Origin: an uncultured Acetatifactor sp.
GTDB lineage: Bacteria > Bacillota > Clostridia > Lachnospirales > Lachnospiraceae
Assembly (NCBI GenBank): GCA_910583845.1
Contig: CAJUAB010000007.1
Coordinates: 106,151 to 170,150, forward strand
Direction: 5' to 3'
Length of the DNA: 64,000 bases
Shown here: positions 24,941-33,613 of the stretch, piece by piece
Layout: each line of letters begins with the position of its first letter
Position numbering within the stretch: the first letter of the stretch is position 1
Notes under the pieces: model-generated
Databases searched by the model: none
What the model saw: the letters and a program-made list of their open reading frames with translations, nothing else
Told to the model about the DNA's origin: nothing
Made by a program: the position numbers and the translations under genes

Positions 24941-25879
24941 ATGGAAAATACATATAATTTCAAAGAGGTCATGAGCAGGGAGGAGCGTCTGGCTCCCGGA
25001 CATAGAATGTGCGCCGGGTGCGGCGGCACGGTGACGGTGCGGGCGGTACTGCGCGCGCTGCGTCCCGGGGACAGGGCGGTGGTGGGCAACGCCACGGGAT
25101 GCCTGGAGGTATCCAGCTTCATGTATCCCTTTACGGCCTATGAGGACAGTTATATTCACAATGCCTTTGAGAACGCGGGGGCTACCCTGTCAGGGGTGGA
25201 GACCGCTTACCGGGTTCTGAAAAAGAAAGGTAAAATAGAGGATACTTTCAAGTTCATCACCTTTGGCGGTGATGGCGGCACCTATGATATCGGTTTTCAG
25301 TCCCTTTCCGGCGCCATGGAGCGGGGGCATGATATGGTGTATGTGTGCTATGACAACGGGGCCTATATGAACACGGGGACCCAGCGCTCCTCCGCCACTC
25401 CCCAGTATGCGGATACCACCACCACACCGGCGGGAAAAGTCAGTGACGGCAAGATACAGGTGCGCAAGGACCTGACCGCCATCATGGCGGAGCACCACAT
25501 TCCCTATGCGGCTCAGACCACTTTTACCGGCAATTTCAAGGATCTCCACACCAAGGCGGAGCGCGCCATCTATACGCCGGGAGCGGCGTTCCTGAATGTG
25601 ATGTCGCCCTGCCCCAGGGGCTGGGGATATGACCCCTCCGAGCTGATGACCATCTGCAGGCTGGCTGTAGATACCTGCTACTGGCCGCTGTATGAAGTCA
25701 TAGACGGCAAATGGATGCTGAACTACATACCTAAGAAGAAGCTCCCCATCGAGGACTTTCTGCGCCCGCAGAAGCGGTTTAAGCATCTCTTCAAGCCGGG
25801 CAGGGAGGAGCTTCTGGCCCGGTTCCAGACGGAGGTGGACAGACAGTGGGAAGCACTGCGGAGACGCTGTGAGCTTTAG
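24941..25879 (+). CDS. 2-oxoacid:ferredoxin oxidoreductase, beta subunit (TPP-binding)
   Basis: 312 residues, GGAGGAAACA before the ATG. The protein has GHRMCAGCGGTVTVRAVLRA with the first cluster-related cysteines, the TPP/Mg motif GDGGTYDIGFQSLSGAMERG and DNGAYMNTGTQRSSATP, which are hallmarks of PorB/VorA. The conserved SPCPRGWGY follows. With alpha, gamma and delta it makes a complete enzyme. It lies 231 bp after alpha because of the tandem repeat, which may change beta-subunit expression. Substrate pyruvate or a branched-chain 2-oxoacid. Confidence 0.94.
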   Translation: MENTYNFKEVMSREERLAPGHRMCAGCGGTVTVRAVLRALRPGDRAVVGNATGCLEVSSFMYPFTAYEDSYIHNAFENAGATLSGVETAYRVLKKKGKIEDTFKFITFGGDGGTYDIGFQSLSGAMERGHDMVYVCYDNGAYMNTGTQRSSATPQYADTTTTPAGKVSDGKIQVRKDLTAIMAEHHIPYAAQTTFTGNFKDLHTKAERAIYTPGAAFLNVMSPCPRGWGYDPSELMTICRLAVDTCYWPLYEVIDGKWMLNYIPKKKLPIEDFLRPQKRFKHLFKPGREELLARFQTEVDRQWEALRRRCEL

Positions 25880-26009
25880 GATATTTTTTTGACACGCTCC
25901 GGTTCTGACCAGCTGGACAAACGCTCCAAAAATTGTTACTATAGTGTTGGTGGAACCGGAGGAAAGAGCCGGATTCATACTGTCAGTGACAGGATTGGAG
26001 TGACGCGCG

Positions 26010-27887
26010 ATGATAGAACAGGAACGATTGCAGGATATCTGGGGAAACTGTGAAAATCCCGTTATGATTTATGCCCGGAAGGATCAGGTATGTCATCTGG
26101 TATACAGCAATGACAGGGCGCTTGAGATATGCCCTGAAGGCACACCGCAGCCGGAGATGATTCAAGAGGCGCTGTGCGCTCCCCTGCCGGAGAGCGCGCC
26201 GCTTTTTTGCCATATAGGGAAAAAGGTGTACTCGCTTGTCATTTTTTTCTGGGATACGTACAGGGTCTGTATGCTGCATGATGTGACCGTCCACTACCAG
26301 GACAACAGGCGGGCTGTGGATGAGGCCGTGATGGCCAGCCAGGCCAAGACCAGTTTTCTGTCGGAGATGTCTCATGATATCCGGACGCCCATGGGGGCCA
26401 TTATCGGTATGACGGATATTGCCCTGATGCAGAAGGACCTTCCCGGCAAGGTCCAGGAATGCCTGACCAAGATCAAGGTTGCCTCCGGCCATATGATGTC
26501 CCTGCTCAATGAGGTTCTGGATATGTCCAGAATCGAGAGCGGCAAGATTCTGTTGCAGCCCAAGCCCACGGATCTGGCGGATTTGCTGCATGAGGTCATG
26601 GTGGTGGCAAGACCCCAGGCGGATGCGGGCAAGCTGCGATTTTGCCTGGAGCTGGGCCCCGTGGACAGAGAGAGAATACTGGTGGACGGTCTCAGGTGGA
26701 AGCAGGTCTGCATTAATCTGCTCTCCAACGCCATCAAGTTCACCCCGGCCCAGGGGCAGGTGGATCTCTATCTGGCCGTGGAGGACACGGATCGGCCGGG
26801 GCAGGTGCTGATGACGCTGCGGGTGCGGGATACCGGCATGGGCATGAGTCCGGAGTTTATGAAAAAACTGTTTACTCCCTTTGAGAGGGAGGAGAAGTCC
26901 ACTACCAACAAGATTCAGGGGACCGGCCTGGGTATGGCGATCACTAAAAATCTGGTGGAATTGATGAGCGGAACCATACAGGTAGAGAGCGCGCCGGGGA
27001 AGGGCACCTGTTTTACCCTGAAAATCCCCTTTGACGCGGTGGACAGTCCGCAGGACGGGGCCGCGCTGGAAGGCAGGAGGGTACTGGTTCTGGCTCCGGA
27101 CGACGGGCTGGGAGAACAGATCCTGGAGATGCTGGCAAAGCTGGGCATGGAGGGAGATCTGGCTCTGGACGCTATGGATGTGGTCACCTTTCTGAACGAA
27201 GCCATGCTGGAGGATGTGGAGTACTATGCGTTTTTGACCACGGACAGGGTGCCCGGAGCGGATATCATGCAGCTTCTGCCGGACGTGCGCAGGCGCATGG
27301 GGGTAAACTTTCCGATTTTGCTGCTCTCCGAGTGTGACTGGAGCCAGATCGAGTACCTTTATACCCGTTCCGGCGTGGATGATTTTATACCGCTGCCTCT
27401 GTTTCTGAGCAGGCTGTCGGCGGCGCTCTACGCGTTCACGGAGGAGGGGAGGCGCGAAAAAGACCGGGAAGATGGCGGCATGCGGTGGGATTTCAGCGAA
27501 AAGCGCCTGCTCCTGGTGGAGGACAATGAGATCAATCGGGAGATTGAGCAGGAGATTCTGCATATGTCGGGGGTCCGGATTGATATGGCCGAGGACGGGC
27601 AGCAGGCGGTGGACAGATTCAGGGAGTCGGAGCCCTTCTATTACGATATGGTTCTGATGGATATTCAGATGCCGGTGATGAACGGGCTGGATGCCACCAG
27701 GGCCATCCGGGCCATGGACAGGGAGGATTCCCAGGTGGTTCCCATCATAGCCATGACGGCCAACGCCTTTGTGGAGGATGTGAAAAATTCCATGGATGCC
27801 GGAATGAACGCCCATCTGCCTAAGCCTTTGGATATTGAACAGGTGTTTTCCACCATGGGTATGTTCCTGGAAAGGGGGCAGGCATGA
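26010..27887 (+). CDS. Hybrid sensor histidine kinase / response regulator
   Basis: 625 residues, no transmembrane helix. An N-terminal PAS-like input domain (about 10-105) leads to HisKA with H122 (FLSEMSHDIRTPMG), then HATPase_c with N box (NLLSNAIKFTPA), DTGMGMSPEF and GTGLGMAITKNLV. A receiver-like region without clear acidic pocket follows (about 350-480). A true receiver then comes, with LLLVEDNEINREI, phospho-acceptor D551 (MVLMDIQMPVMNG) and K (HLPKPLDIEQVF). It senses an intracellular cue and probably relays phosphate inside the same chain. The stop overlaps the start of the HD-GYP-like gene (ATGA), implying a functional pair. Confidence 0.93.
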   Translation: MIEQERLQDIWGNCENPVMIYARKDQVCHLVYSNDRALEICPEGTPQPEMIQEALCAPLPESAPLFCHIGKKVYSLVIFFWDTYRVCMLHDVTVHYQDNRRAVDEAVMASQAKTSFLSEMSHDIRTPMGAIIGMTDIALMQKDLPGKVQECLTKIKVASGHMMSLLNEVLDMSRIESGKILLQPKPTDLADLLHEVMVVARPQADAGKLRFCLELGPVDRERILVDGLRWKQVCINLLSNAIKFTPAQGQVDLYLAVEDTDRPGQVLMTLRVRDTGMGMSPEFMKKLFTPFEREEKSTTNKIQGTGLGMAITKNLVELMSGTIQVESAPGKGTCFTLKIPFDAVDSPQDGAALEGRRVLVLAPDDGLGEQILEMLAKLGMEGDLALDAMDVVTFLNEAMLEDVEYYAFLTTDRVPGADIMQLLPDVRRRMGVNFPILLLSECDWSQIEYLYTRSGVDDFIPLPLFLSRLSAALYAFTEEGRREKDREDGGMRWDFSEKRLLLVEDNEINREIEQEILHMSGVRIDMAEDGQQAVDRFRESEPFYYDMVLMDIQMPVMNGLDATRAIRAMDREDSQVVPIIAMTANAFVEDVKNSMDAGMNAHLPKPLDIEQVFSTMGMFLERGQA

Positions 27888-29752
27888 GACCTTATCAGGA
27901 GCAGTACATTGAAAATGCCAGGAAAGTGATGGCCCTGTCCGATCTTTCGGGAGAACGATGGGAGGATGTGGATGCCTTTATGGAGGACCACAGGGAAAAG
28001 ACGGCCTGCATCCGGGGGATTATCCGGGAGAATACCGAACTGCTGCGGGCAAATCTTTTTGTTGTGCTGGATGACATTGTCTCCGCGAGCGAGGAGGAGA
28101 TCGGACATCTGAAAGACTTTGCGGCGCATCTGGCGGAGGGGGTCCGGCATCTGGACCTGTACCTGCATTACATGATCCATTATGCCCTGACTGCCTATGC
28201 CAGACACTGGGAAAAGAGGGATATGCTGATACAGGAGCTGTACCATACGGCGCTGGCTCTTTTCTATCTCCAGGATAACATGGATTCCACGGGAGAGAGG
28301 CTCTACAGCTGGAAGATGGGCATGCTCTTTGGGGAGGCGGCATCCTTTATCAGGATATATGATGAGATCGAAGACCCGGAGACCCGGGGGTATATTCACC
28401 GTTCCATGGGAAATCTGGCTCTGTCGTACAACATCTTTACCGAGGGAGAGAAAAAACTGAAAGCGGTGAGACGTTCCATACAGATTCTGCAGGACCCGGT
28501 GTACCGGGCCAAGACGCCTTCCCTTCCCTGGGATACCTATCTGTACAAGAGCCATCAGGAGCGCTCTGTGGCCATGGGGCTTCTGCGCCGCGGCGACTCG
28601 GACGGGCAGCTGATCCGGGAGGTGATGGAGTCGGCGGAGTATGTGTGGGAGCGGCAGATGGAGATCTGCCGGAAGAAAGGCACATCTCCCGGTCTGCGAT
28701 GGCAGGTGATATATCAGGAAAGCCAGTATTACTGCGGCTTGCAGCCGCTTTCCTATCTGCTTACACAGCTGGAAAAGTATTATTTGGATTGCGGCAGGGA
28801 TGACTTTTCCAGCGAGGGCATGTATGGCAATATCTTTCTGCCCGCCCTCTATGGGCACTACCTGGAGCGCTGTCCGGAGTACAGGGACGGGAAAAAAGAT
28901 ATTATGTGCCATATGAACCGCAACGTGGCGGATTATGTACACAGGGTTCCCAACAATCAGCTCAACGATCAGCTGATGCGCTATCTTCTGAACTTTCTGC
29001 AGGGATTTGTGGAGTATCCCGGAGAGATGCAGCAGAAGGATATCATCACCAGACTGATCGCCTGCCGCAATCCGGATGCCTACGTGTTCAGCAGGATGAC
29101 GGCCCATATGACCCGGATGCTGATGGAGAAGGTGATCGAGCTGGTCCCCGGACTCCTGGTGGGAACCTTGTGCTGTGCTGACGCCGGGGACGTGAGAGAA
29201 CGACGGGAGGAATTGCTGCAATTTGCCTGGGACGGCGGCATGCTTCACGACGCGGGCGCACTGTGCCTGTACAGGATGCTCCTGATGTCCGCCCGGAACT
29301 GGATGGACGAGGAATCCGCCATGTATAAACACCATGTGGCGGCAGGCGTCAGGATATTGGAGCGCTGTGATTCCACCCGGCCCTTTGCGCCCATCGCAGG
29401 CGGGCATCATGTGTATTATGACTGTGGCGGCGGCTATCCGGCAGACTATGATCGCTCGGAAAATCCGGTGCAGATTGTTACGGATATGGTTTCCATCGCA
29501 GCCTACGTCAGCCGCGTGACGGAGCAGGCCACCCATGACACCATGCCCATCTATACACCCGGGGAAGCGATGGAGCATGTCAGAGCGGGAGCGGGAAGTC
29601 TGTTTCATCCGCAGCTTTCGCAGATCTGGCTCTCCATGGAGGAGGAGCTTTCAGAATACCTGCAAAATGGCAGGAGAGAGGCATATCTGGAGGCGGCATG
29701 CCTGATCCGGGGATGGGAGACGGAGGGAGGCTCACGGATCAGGATGCCCTAG
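27884..29752 (+). CDS. HD-GYP-like phosphohydrolase with long helical N-terminal region
   Basis: 622 residues. About 450 residues of mostly helical sequence with no recognised family precede a C-terminal HD-GYP-like core. That core has MLHDAGALCLYR (HD), KHHVAAGVRILE, GGHHVYYDCGGGYP (the GYP motif) and QIVTDMVSIAAYVSRVT. Most metal ligands of the class are kept, though the usual HDIGK lysine is missing. In the family such domains hydrolyse cyclic di-GMP or related nucleotides. It is translationally coupled to the hybrid kinase before it, so it may be the output of that sensor or a receiver of phosphate. Activity is inferred. Confidence 0.8.
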   Translation: MRPYQEQYIENARKVMALSDLSGERWEDVDAFMEDHREKTACIRGIIRENTELLRANLFVVLDDIVSASEEEIGHLKDFAAHLAEGVRHLDLYLHYMIHYALTAYARHWEKRDMLIQELYHTALALFYLQDNMDSTGERLYSWKMGMLFGEAASFIRIYDEIEDPETRGYIHRSMGNLALSYNIFTEGEKKLKAVRRSIQILQDPVYRAKTPSLPWDTYLYKSHQERSVAMGLLRRGDSDGQLIREVMESAEYVWERQMEICRKKGTSPGLRWQVIYQESQYYCGLQPLSYLLTQLEKYYLDCGRDDFSSEGMYGNIFLPALYGHYLERCPEYRDGKKDIMCHMNRNVADYVHRVPNNQLNDQLMRYLLNFLQGFVEYPGEMQQKDIITRLIACRNPDAYVFSRMTAHMTRMLMEKVIELVPGLLVGTLCCADAGDVRERREELLQFAWDGGMLHDAGALCLYRMLLMSARNWMDEESAMYKHHVAAGVRILERCDSTRPFAPIAGGHHVYYDCGGGYPADYDRSENPVQIVTDMVSIAAYVSRVTEQATHDTMPIYTPGEAMEHVRAGAGSLFHPQLSQIWLSMEEELSEYLQNGRREAYLEAACLIRGWETEGGSRIRMP

Positions 29753-29772
29753 AACTTACCCGAATCCGCCTT

Positions 29773-30732
29773 TTATCGGTCAATCAGGGCTTCCAGCAGC
29801 TTTATCAGATCCGCGAAACCGTTTATCATCTGCTGATCTACCAGAGAGATTTCACCGCTGCCGGAAACATAGTCCTCCCATACCAATTCCGCGGACCAGT
29901 CCGAGAGCTGTTTTATTCCGGGCAGATCTCCCGTAATCTCCATCCGCACCTGGGGCTCTCCCAGATAGATCACCAAGTCCAATGTCATGCCTTCCGGCCA
30001 CTGCCCGAAAGCCGTCTGCGGGGAGTGGCCCGTTTTTTCCGCCAGCCGCCGTGCTGCCTCCAGCCTCCAGTCTGTGTCGCTGATGTGATAGACCAGCGCG
30101 CGCGACTTACTGTCCCACTGATCCGCGGCAAGTACGGCCCCACAGAGCGTGGGCAGGGACAATCGGGACTGAAACCGCTCCGCCGTACCTTGGAGGTCTG
30201 AAATCCGGTCAGACGTCAATGAGTCCAGCCCGAAGGCGTACTCCAGCTGCTGCAATGCCACATAGTCCCCCAGACCCCACTGGGGCAGCACATGAGACAA
30301 CAGTTCCACATGTTCTGTCAGATGATCATATGTCCTGTCGTAAACCATATGCAGATCCAGGGCCTGGCATTCCGGTGTCAGGTACAGACGTGAAAGCGGC
30401 GTCACCTTCTCTCCTGTGTACACAGTCAGTTCCAGTGTACCGGCGTCATATCCCCCCTGTAGTTTCAGATTCTTCCACTCCGCCTCATCCAGTCCGGTCA
30501 GCAGAGAAAGGCTTCGCAATAATTTCTGCCAGTCCGCGCTCAGCGCCCGGGGGTTCAGCGACATCTCCGCATTGACCGCGCAGCTTTGCGAGGTCAGCGC
30601 CCTCCGAAGGCGGAGGGCTTTTGGCACCAGCCAAAGCGCCATTATGACAGCCGCCGTCAGGAGTAAAAGCAGCAAGATACCCAAAATCCTGCATATCCAA
30701 TGTTTTCTTTTCTTTTTGACAGACTCTTCCAT
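29773..30732 (-). CDS. Membrane-anchored protein of unknown function
   Basis: 319 residues. A basic start (EESVKKKRKHW) and a strong helix at about residues 14-36 suggest a single anchor with the rest outside. The outer part has alternating strands and helices (LELTVYTGEKVTPLSRLYL, MTLDLVIYLGEPQVRMEITG) with no motif I can name. It is transcribed toward the HD-GYP-like gene, with only 20 bp between their stops. It has no close partner on its own strand. It may be a lipid or cell-wall related scaffold, but no evidence favours any role. Confidence 0.7.
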   Translation of the reverse strand: MEESVKKKRKHWICRILGILLLLLLTAAVIMALWLVPKALRLRRALTSQSCAVNAEMSLNPRALSADWQKLLRSLSLLTGLDEAEWKNLKLQGGYDAGTLELTVYTGEKVTPLSRLYLTPECQALDLHMVYDRTYDHLTEHVELLSHVLPQWGLGDYVALQQLEYAFGLDSLTSDRISDLQGTAERFQSRLSLPTLCGAVLAADQWDSKSRALVYHISDTDWRLEAARRLAEKTGHSPQTAFGQWPEGMTLDLVIYLGEPQVRMEITGDLPGIKQLSDWSAELVWEDYVSGSGEISLVDQQMINGFADLIKLLEALIDR

Positions 30733-30969
30733 AGACAGATCCCTTCTTCCTCAGACACGCTCCGGCGCAATCCTCTTTTGTCAATACCATTATAAGCGAA
30801 TTTGTTTTTTTTGACAATTCTCAATATTTCATGGTTTCCTTTCGACTTTCAGGCGGCGACTTATAACACTGAACCGGTTTCTGAGAACATTCGCCCGCTA
30901 CGGCCTGAAAATTAATAGAAATTAACAGGAATACTATACAATTTTAATACTTTCTCAAAAAAAATGCGT

Positions 30970-30975
30970 TATAAT
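30970..30975 (+). promoter_or_regulatory. -10 element upstream of the (p)ppGpp synthetase gene
   Basis: TATAAT at 30970-30975 lies about 90 bp before the start; the -35 is poor. The gap 30733-31065 is AT-rich and holds nothing else recognised apart from a MITE-end-like CAGACACGCTCC near 30756. Confidence 0.4.
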
Positions 30976-31065
30976 ATGAACAGAACCTTAACAGCAGACA
31001 AGAGAAAAAGATTCCTTATGGTACACCTGGGAATCCGCTGTTCTCTGATCAGGAGGAATTTCCTT

Positions 31066-31761
31066 ATGGAACAAGATACCATTGCGATGGAAACAGATTT
31101 TAACCGGTTGATAAAGGATCTGATCACATCCGATTCCATCACCACGGTGGAGAACATGTTTGCGGCCTGGCAGGAATTGATGAGCCGTTACCGCTGCGCC
31201 ATTATGGAAGTGGAGACGAAGTTCAGAGTCCTGAATGACCAATTTTCCCTACAGCATGAACGCAACCCCATTGAGAACATCAAAACCAGAATCAAATCGC
31301 CCAACAGCATACGCCAGAAGATGGCCAGGAAAGGCTTATCCCCCATGACTCTGTCCTCCATCGAGGAAAATCTGAGCGATGTGGCCGGCATCCGGGTGAT
31401 CTGTTCCTTTATCGACGACATCTATATGCTGGCGGACTGTCTGACCAGTCAGGACGATATCACCTTGATCGAGTGTAAGGACTACATTAAAAATCCCAAG
31501 GAAAACGGCTACCGCAGCCTGCATCTGATTGTGGAAGTGCCCATCTTTCTCCAGAGCGAAAAGCGCAATATGAAGGTGGAAGTCCAGCTGCGCACTATAG
31601 CCATGGAATTCTGGGCCAACCTGGAGCACCGTCTGCGCTACAAGAAGGACCTGCCCGAATCCCTGCAGCAGGCCACCGCCGGAGAATTATTTCAGTGCGC
31701 GGAGATCAGCGCCCAGCTGGATCAGCGTATGCAGCAGGTCAGGTATACGGTGGAAAAATAG
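31066..31761 (+). CDS. Small alarmone synthetase (RelQ/YjbM-type GTP pyrophosphokinase)
   Basis: 231 residues from the ATG at 31066, which has AGGAGG 9 nt upstream; the frame is open to 30964. It holds only the synthetase domain: KTRIKSPNSIRQKMARKG, LSDVAGIRVICSFIDDIYML, KENGYRSLHLIVEVPIF and VEVQLRTIAMEFWANLEHRL. All are typical of the RelA/SpoT nucleotidyl-transfer fold. The HD hydrolase, TGS and ACT domains are missing. It makes (p)ppGpp from ATP and GDP/GTP under stress, without hydrolysis. A C-terminal helix matches the tetramer-forming tail of RelQ proteins. Confidence 0.92.
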   Translation: MEQDTIAMETDFNRLIKDLITSDSITTVENMFAAWQELMSRYRCAIMEVETKFRVLNDQFSLQHERNPIENIKTRIKSPNSIRQKMARKGLSPMTLSSIEENLSDVAGIRVICSFIDDIYMLADCLTSQDDITLIECKDYIKNPKENGYRSLHLIVEVPIFLQSEKRNMKVEVQLRTIAMEFWANLEHRLRYKKDLPESLQQATAGELFQCAEISAQLDQRMQQVRYTVEK

Positions 31762-31945
31762 TCCGCGGCCCCGCCTGCCCGCGGCGGAGAGGAACATAAA
31801 TTTCCTTGCGCATTCCTCCCATTAATGTTAAAGTAAATATAATACAGGAAGTAAATGCATCTTCCTGTAATCAAATGCGGCGCAAAGAGCACGGAACAGG
31901 TGTTCCGATGAGGCGTATCAAATCATACTTTGGAGGAGGATGCAT

Positions 31946-33556
31946 ATGTATCAGGACAATAAGATCTGGCTGGGCATGTCCGGGGATGAGAAAGTGTACA
32001 TATATCCCCGTATGGCCAACCGCCACGGAATGATCGCCGGAGCCACCGGCACCGGCAAAACCATCACCCTGAAGGTGCTGGCCGAGTCCTTCAGTGACTG
32101 CGGTGTCCCGGTGTTTCTGGCGGATGTAAAGGGGGATCTGGCAGGGATGTGCAGGCCCGGCGTGATATCCGAGAGCTTGCAGAAGCGTATTGACGCTATG
32201 GGGCTGGAGGGGGAGGGCTTTGCCTTTGACTCTTTTCCTGTCACTTACTGGGATGTATATGCGCAAAAGGGACTGCCTCTGCGCACAACCATATCCGAGA
32301 TGGGACCGCTTTTGCTTTCCAGGATTCTGGATCTGAACGATACCCAGAGCGATATATTGACCATTATTTTCAAGATTGCGGATGACGAAGGACTGCTGCT
32401 GATTGACACCAAGGATCTGAAATCCATGATCCAGTATGTGGGGGAGAATGCCAAGGAACTGACTCTGAAATACGGCAATATCACCAAACCCAGCCTGGGA
32501 GCCATCACCAGGGCCATCATCGCTCTGGAGAGCGAAGGGGGAGAGCTGTTTTTCAGCGAACCGGCTCTGAATATCTCCGATTGGTTCTGCCGTAACCGGG
32601 AGGGCAAGGGCGTGATTCAGATTCTGGACTGCCAGACTCTGGTGAACAAACCCACCATGTATGCCACATTCCTGCTGTGGATGCTGTCAGAACTGTTTGA
32701 ACTCCTGCCGGAGGCCGGGGATCTGGACGCTCCCAAGATGGTATTTTTCTTTGACGAGGCGCATTTGCTCTTTAGCAATGCCTCCAAGATGCTGCTGACC
32801 AAAATTGAGCAGGTGGTAAAGCTGATTCGTTCCAAGGGAGTGGGCATATATTTTATTACCCAGAGTCCCAAGGATATTCCCGACGGTGTGCTGGCCCAGC
32901 TGGGCAACAAGGTGCAGCACGCTCTGCACGCCTACACGCCCTCTGAGCAGAGAGGCGCCAAAGCCGCCGCCCAGTCTTTCCGGGTGAATCCTGATTTTGA
33001 TACCTATGACGCGCTGATCAATCTGGGAATCGGAGAAGCGCTGGTGAGCGTCCTGGATGAGTCCGGAGTGCCCACGGTGGTAAAAAAGTGTGATATCCTG
33101 CCGCCGCAGAGTCAGATGGGAGCGCTGGATGACGCCGAGAGAGAGAGACAGATCAAAAACAATATTCTGTACACCAAATATAACGATTACTTTGACCGGG
33201 ACTCCGCCTACGAGTTCCTGGAGCGTCTGCACATCGCCAACGCGGAAGCTGCCGAAAAGGCCAGGCAGGCCGCGGCGGAGGAAAAACAGAGACTGAAGGA
33301 GGAGGCCGCCGTCGAGAAGGCCCGGCAGAAGGAAGAGGCCGCCGCCCGGAAGGAGGAGGAACGCAGACAGGCCGCGGGACAGAGGGCGGTCAAATCCGCC
33401 GCCAAGAGCGTGGCCAACAGCGCCGCCGGTACCGTGGGACGGGAGCTGGGCAACACCATCGGCAAGACGGTGGGCGGGTCCTTTGGCAAGAAGCTGGGAG
33501 GAAATGTGGGTGCCGCACTGGGCCGGGGCCTGATCGGCACGTTGTTTGGCCGGTAG
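31946..33556 (+). CDS. HerA-like ATPase (DUF853)
   Basis: I take the second ATG (31946), properly spaced from GGAGGAGG; the ATG at 31940 is too near. The 536-residue protein has Walker A AGATGTGKT (residues 31-39), FLADVKGDLAGMC, Walker B region VFFFDEAHLLF, a sensor-like LIRSKGVGIYFITQSP and the arginine-rich SEQRGAKAAAQSFR, as in DUF853 proteins of the HerA/FtsK class. From about residue 430 a charged helix (AEKARQAAAEEKQRLKEEA) ends in a Gly/Ala-rich glycine-zipper-like tail. HerA-type hexamers translocate DNA or act in defence; a partner nuclease is not next to it. Its role is open. Confidence 0.9.
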   Translation: MYQDNKIWLGMSGDEKVYIYPRMANRHGMIAGATGTGKTITLKVLAESFSDCGVPVFLADVKGDLAGMCRPGVISESLQKRIDAMGLEGEGFAFDSFPVTYWDVYAQKGLPLRTTISEMGPLLLSRILDLNDTQSDILTIIFKIADDEGLLLIDTKDLKSMIQYVGENAKELTLKYGNITKPSLGAITRAIIALESEGGELFFSEPALNISDWFCRNREGKGVIQILDCQTLVNKPTMYATFLLWMLSELFELLPEAGDLDAPKMVFFFDEAHLLFSNASKMLLTKIEQVVKLIRSKGVGIYFITQSPKDIPDGVLAQLGNKVQHALHAYTPSEQRGAKAAAQSFRVNPDFDTYDALINLGIGEALVSVLDESGVPTVVKKCDILPPQSQMGALDDAERERQIKNNILYTKYNDYFDRDSAYEFLERLHIANAEAAEKARQAAAEEKQRLKEEAAVEKARQKEEAAARKEEERRQAAGQRAVKSAAKSVANSAAGTVGRELGNTIGKTVGGSFGKKLGGNVGAALGRGLIGTLFGR

Positions 33557-33578
33557 GTAATATCATCGCGCGATAATG

Positions 33579-33613
33579 GCTGTATCAGGAGGATTCCTCC
33601 AGATACAGCTTTA
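33579..33613. terminator. Bidirectional terminator hairpin
   Basis: GCTGTATC-AGGAGG-ATT-CCTCC-A-GATACAGC (33579-33609) is an almost perfect stem between two convergent genes, with T-rich sequence on the right. It includes the last codons and stop of the lipoprotein gene on the minus strand. Confidence 0.75.

Noticed and set aside
25983..27815. 610-residue open frame on the minus strand
   Set aside because: It is the antisense of the hybrid histidine kinase, which has all catalytic motifs; the antisense product is His/Gln-rich and lacks a ribosome site.
27665..29608. 647-residue minus-strand open frame
   Set aside because: Antisense shadow of the HD-GYP-like gene, with no recognisable domain and low-complexity His/Pro/Gln content.
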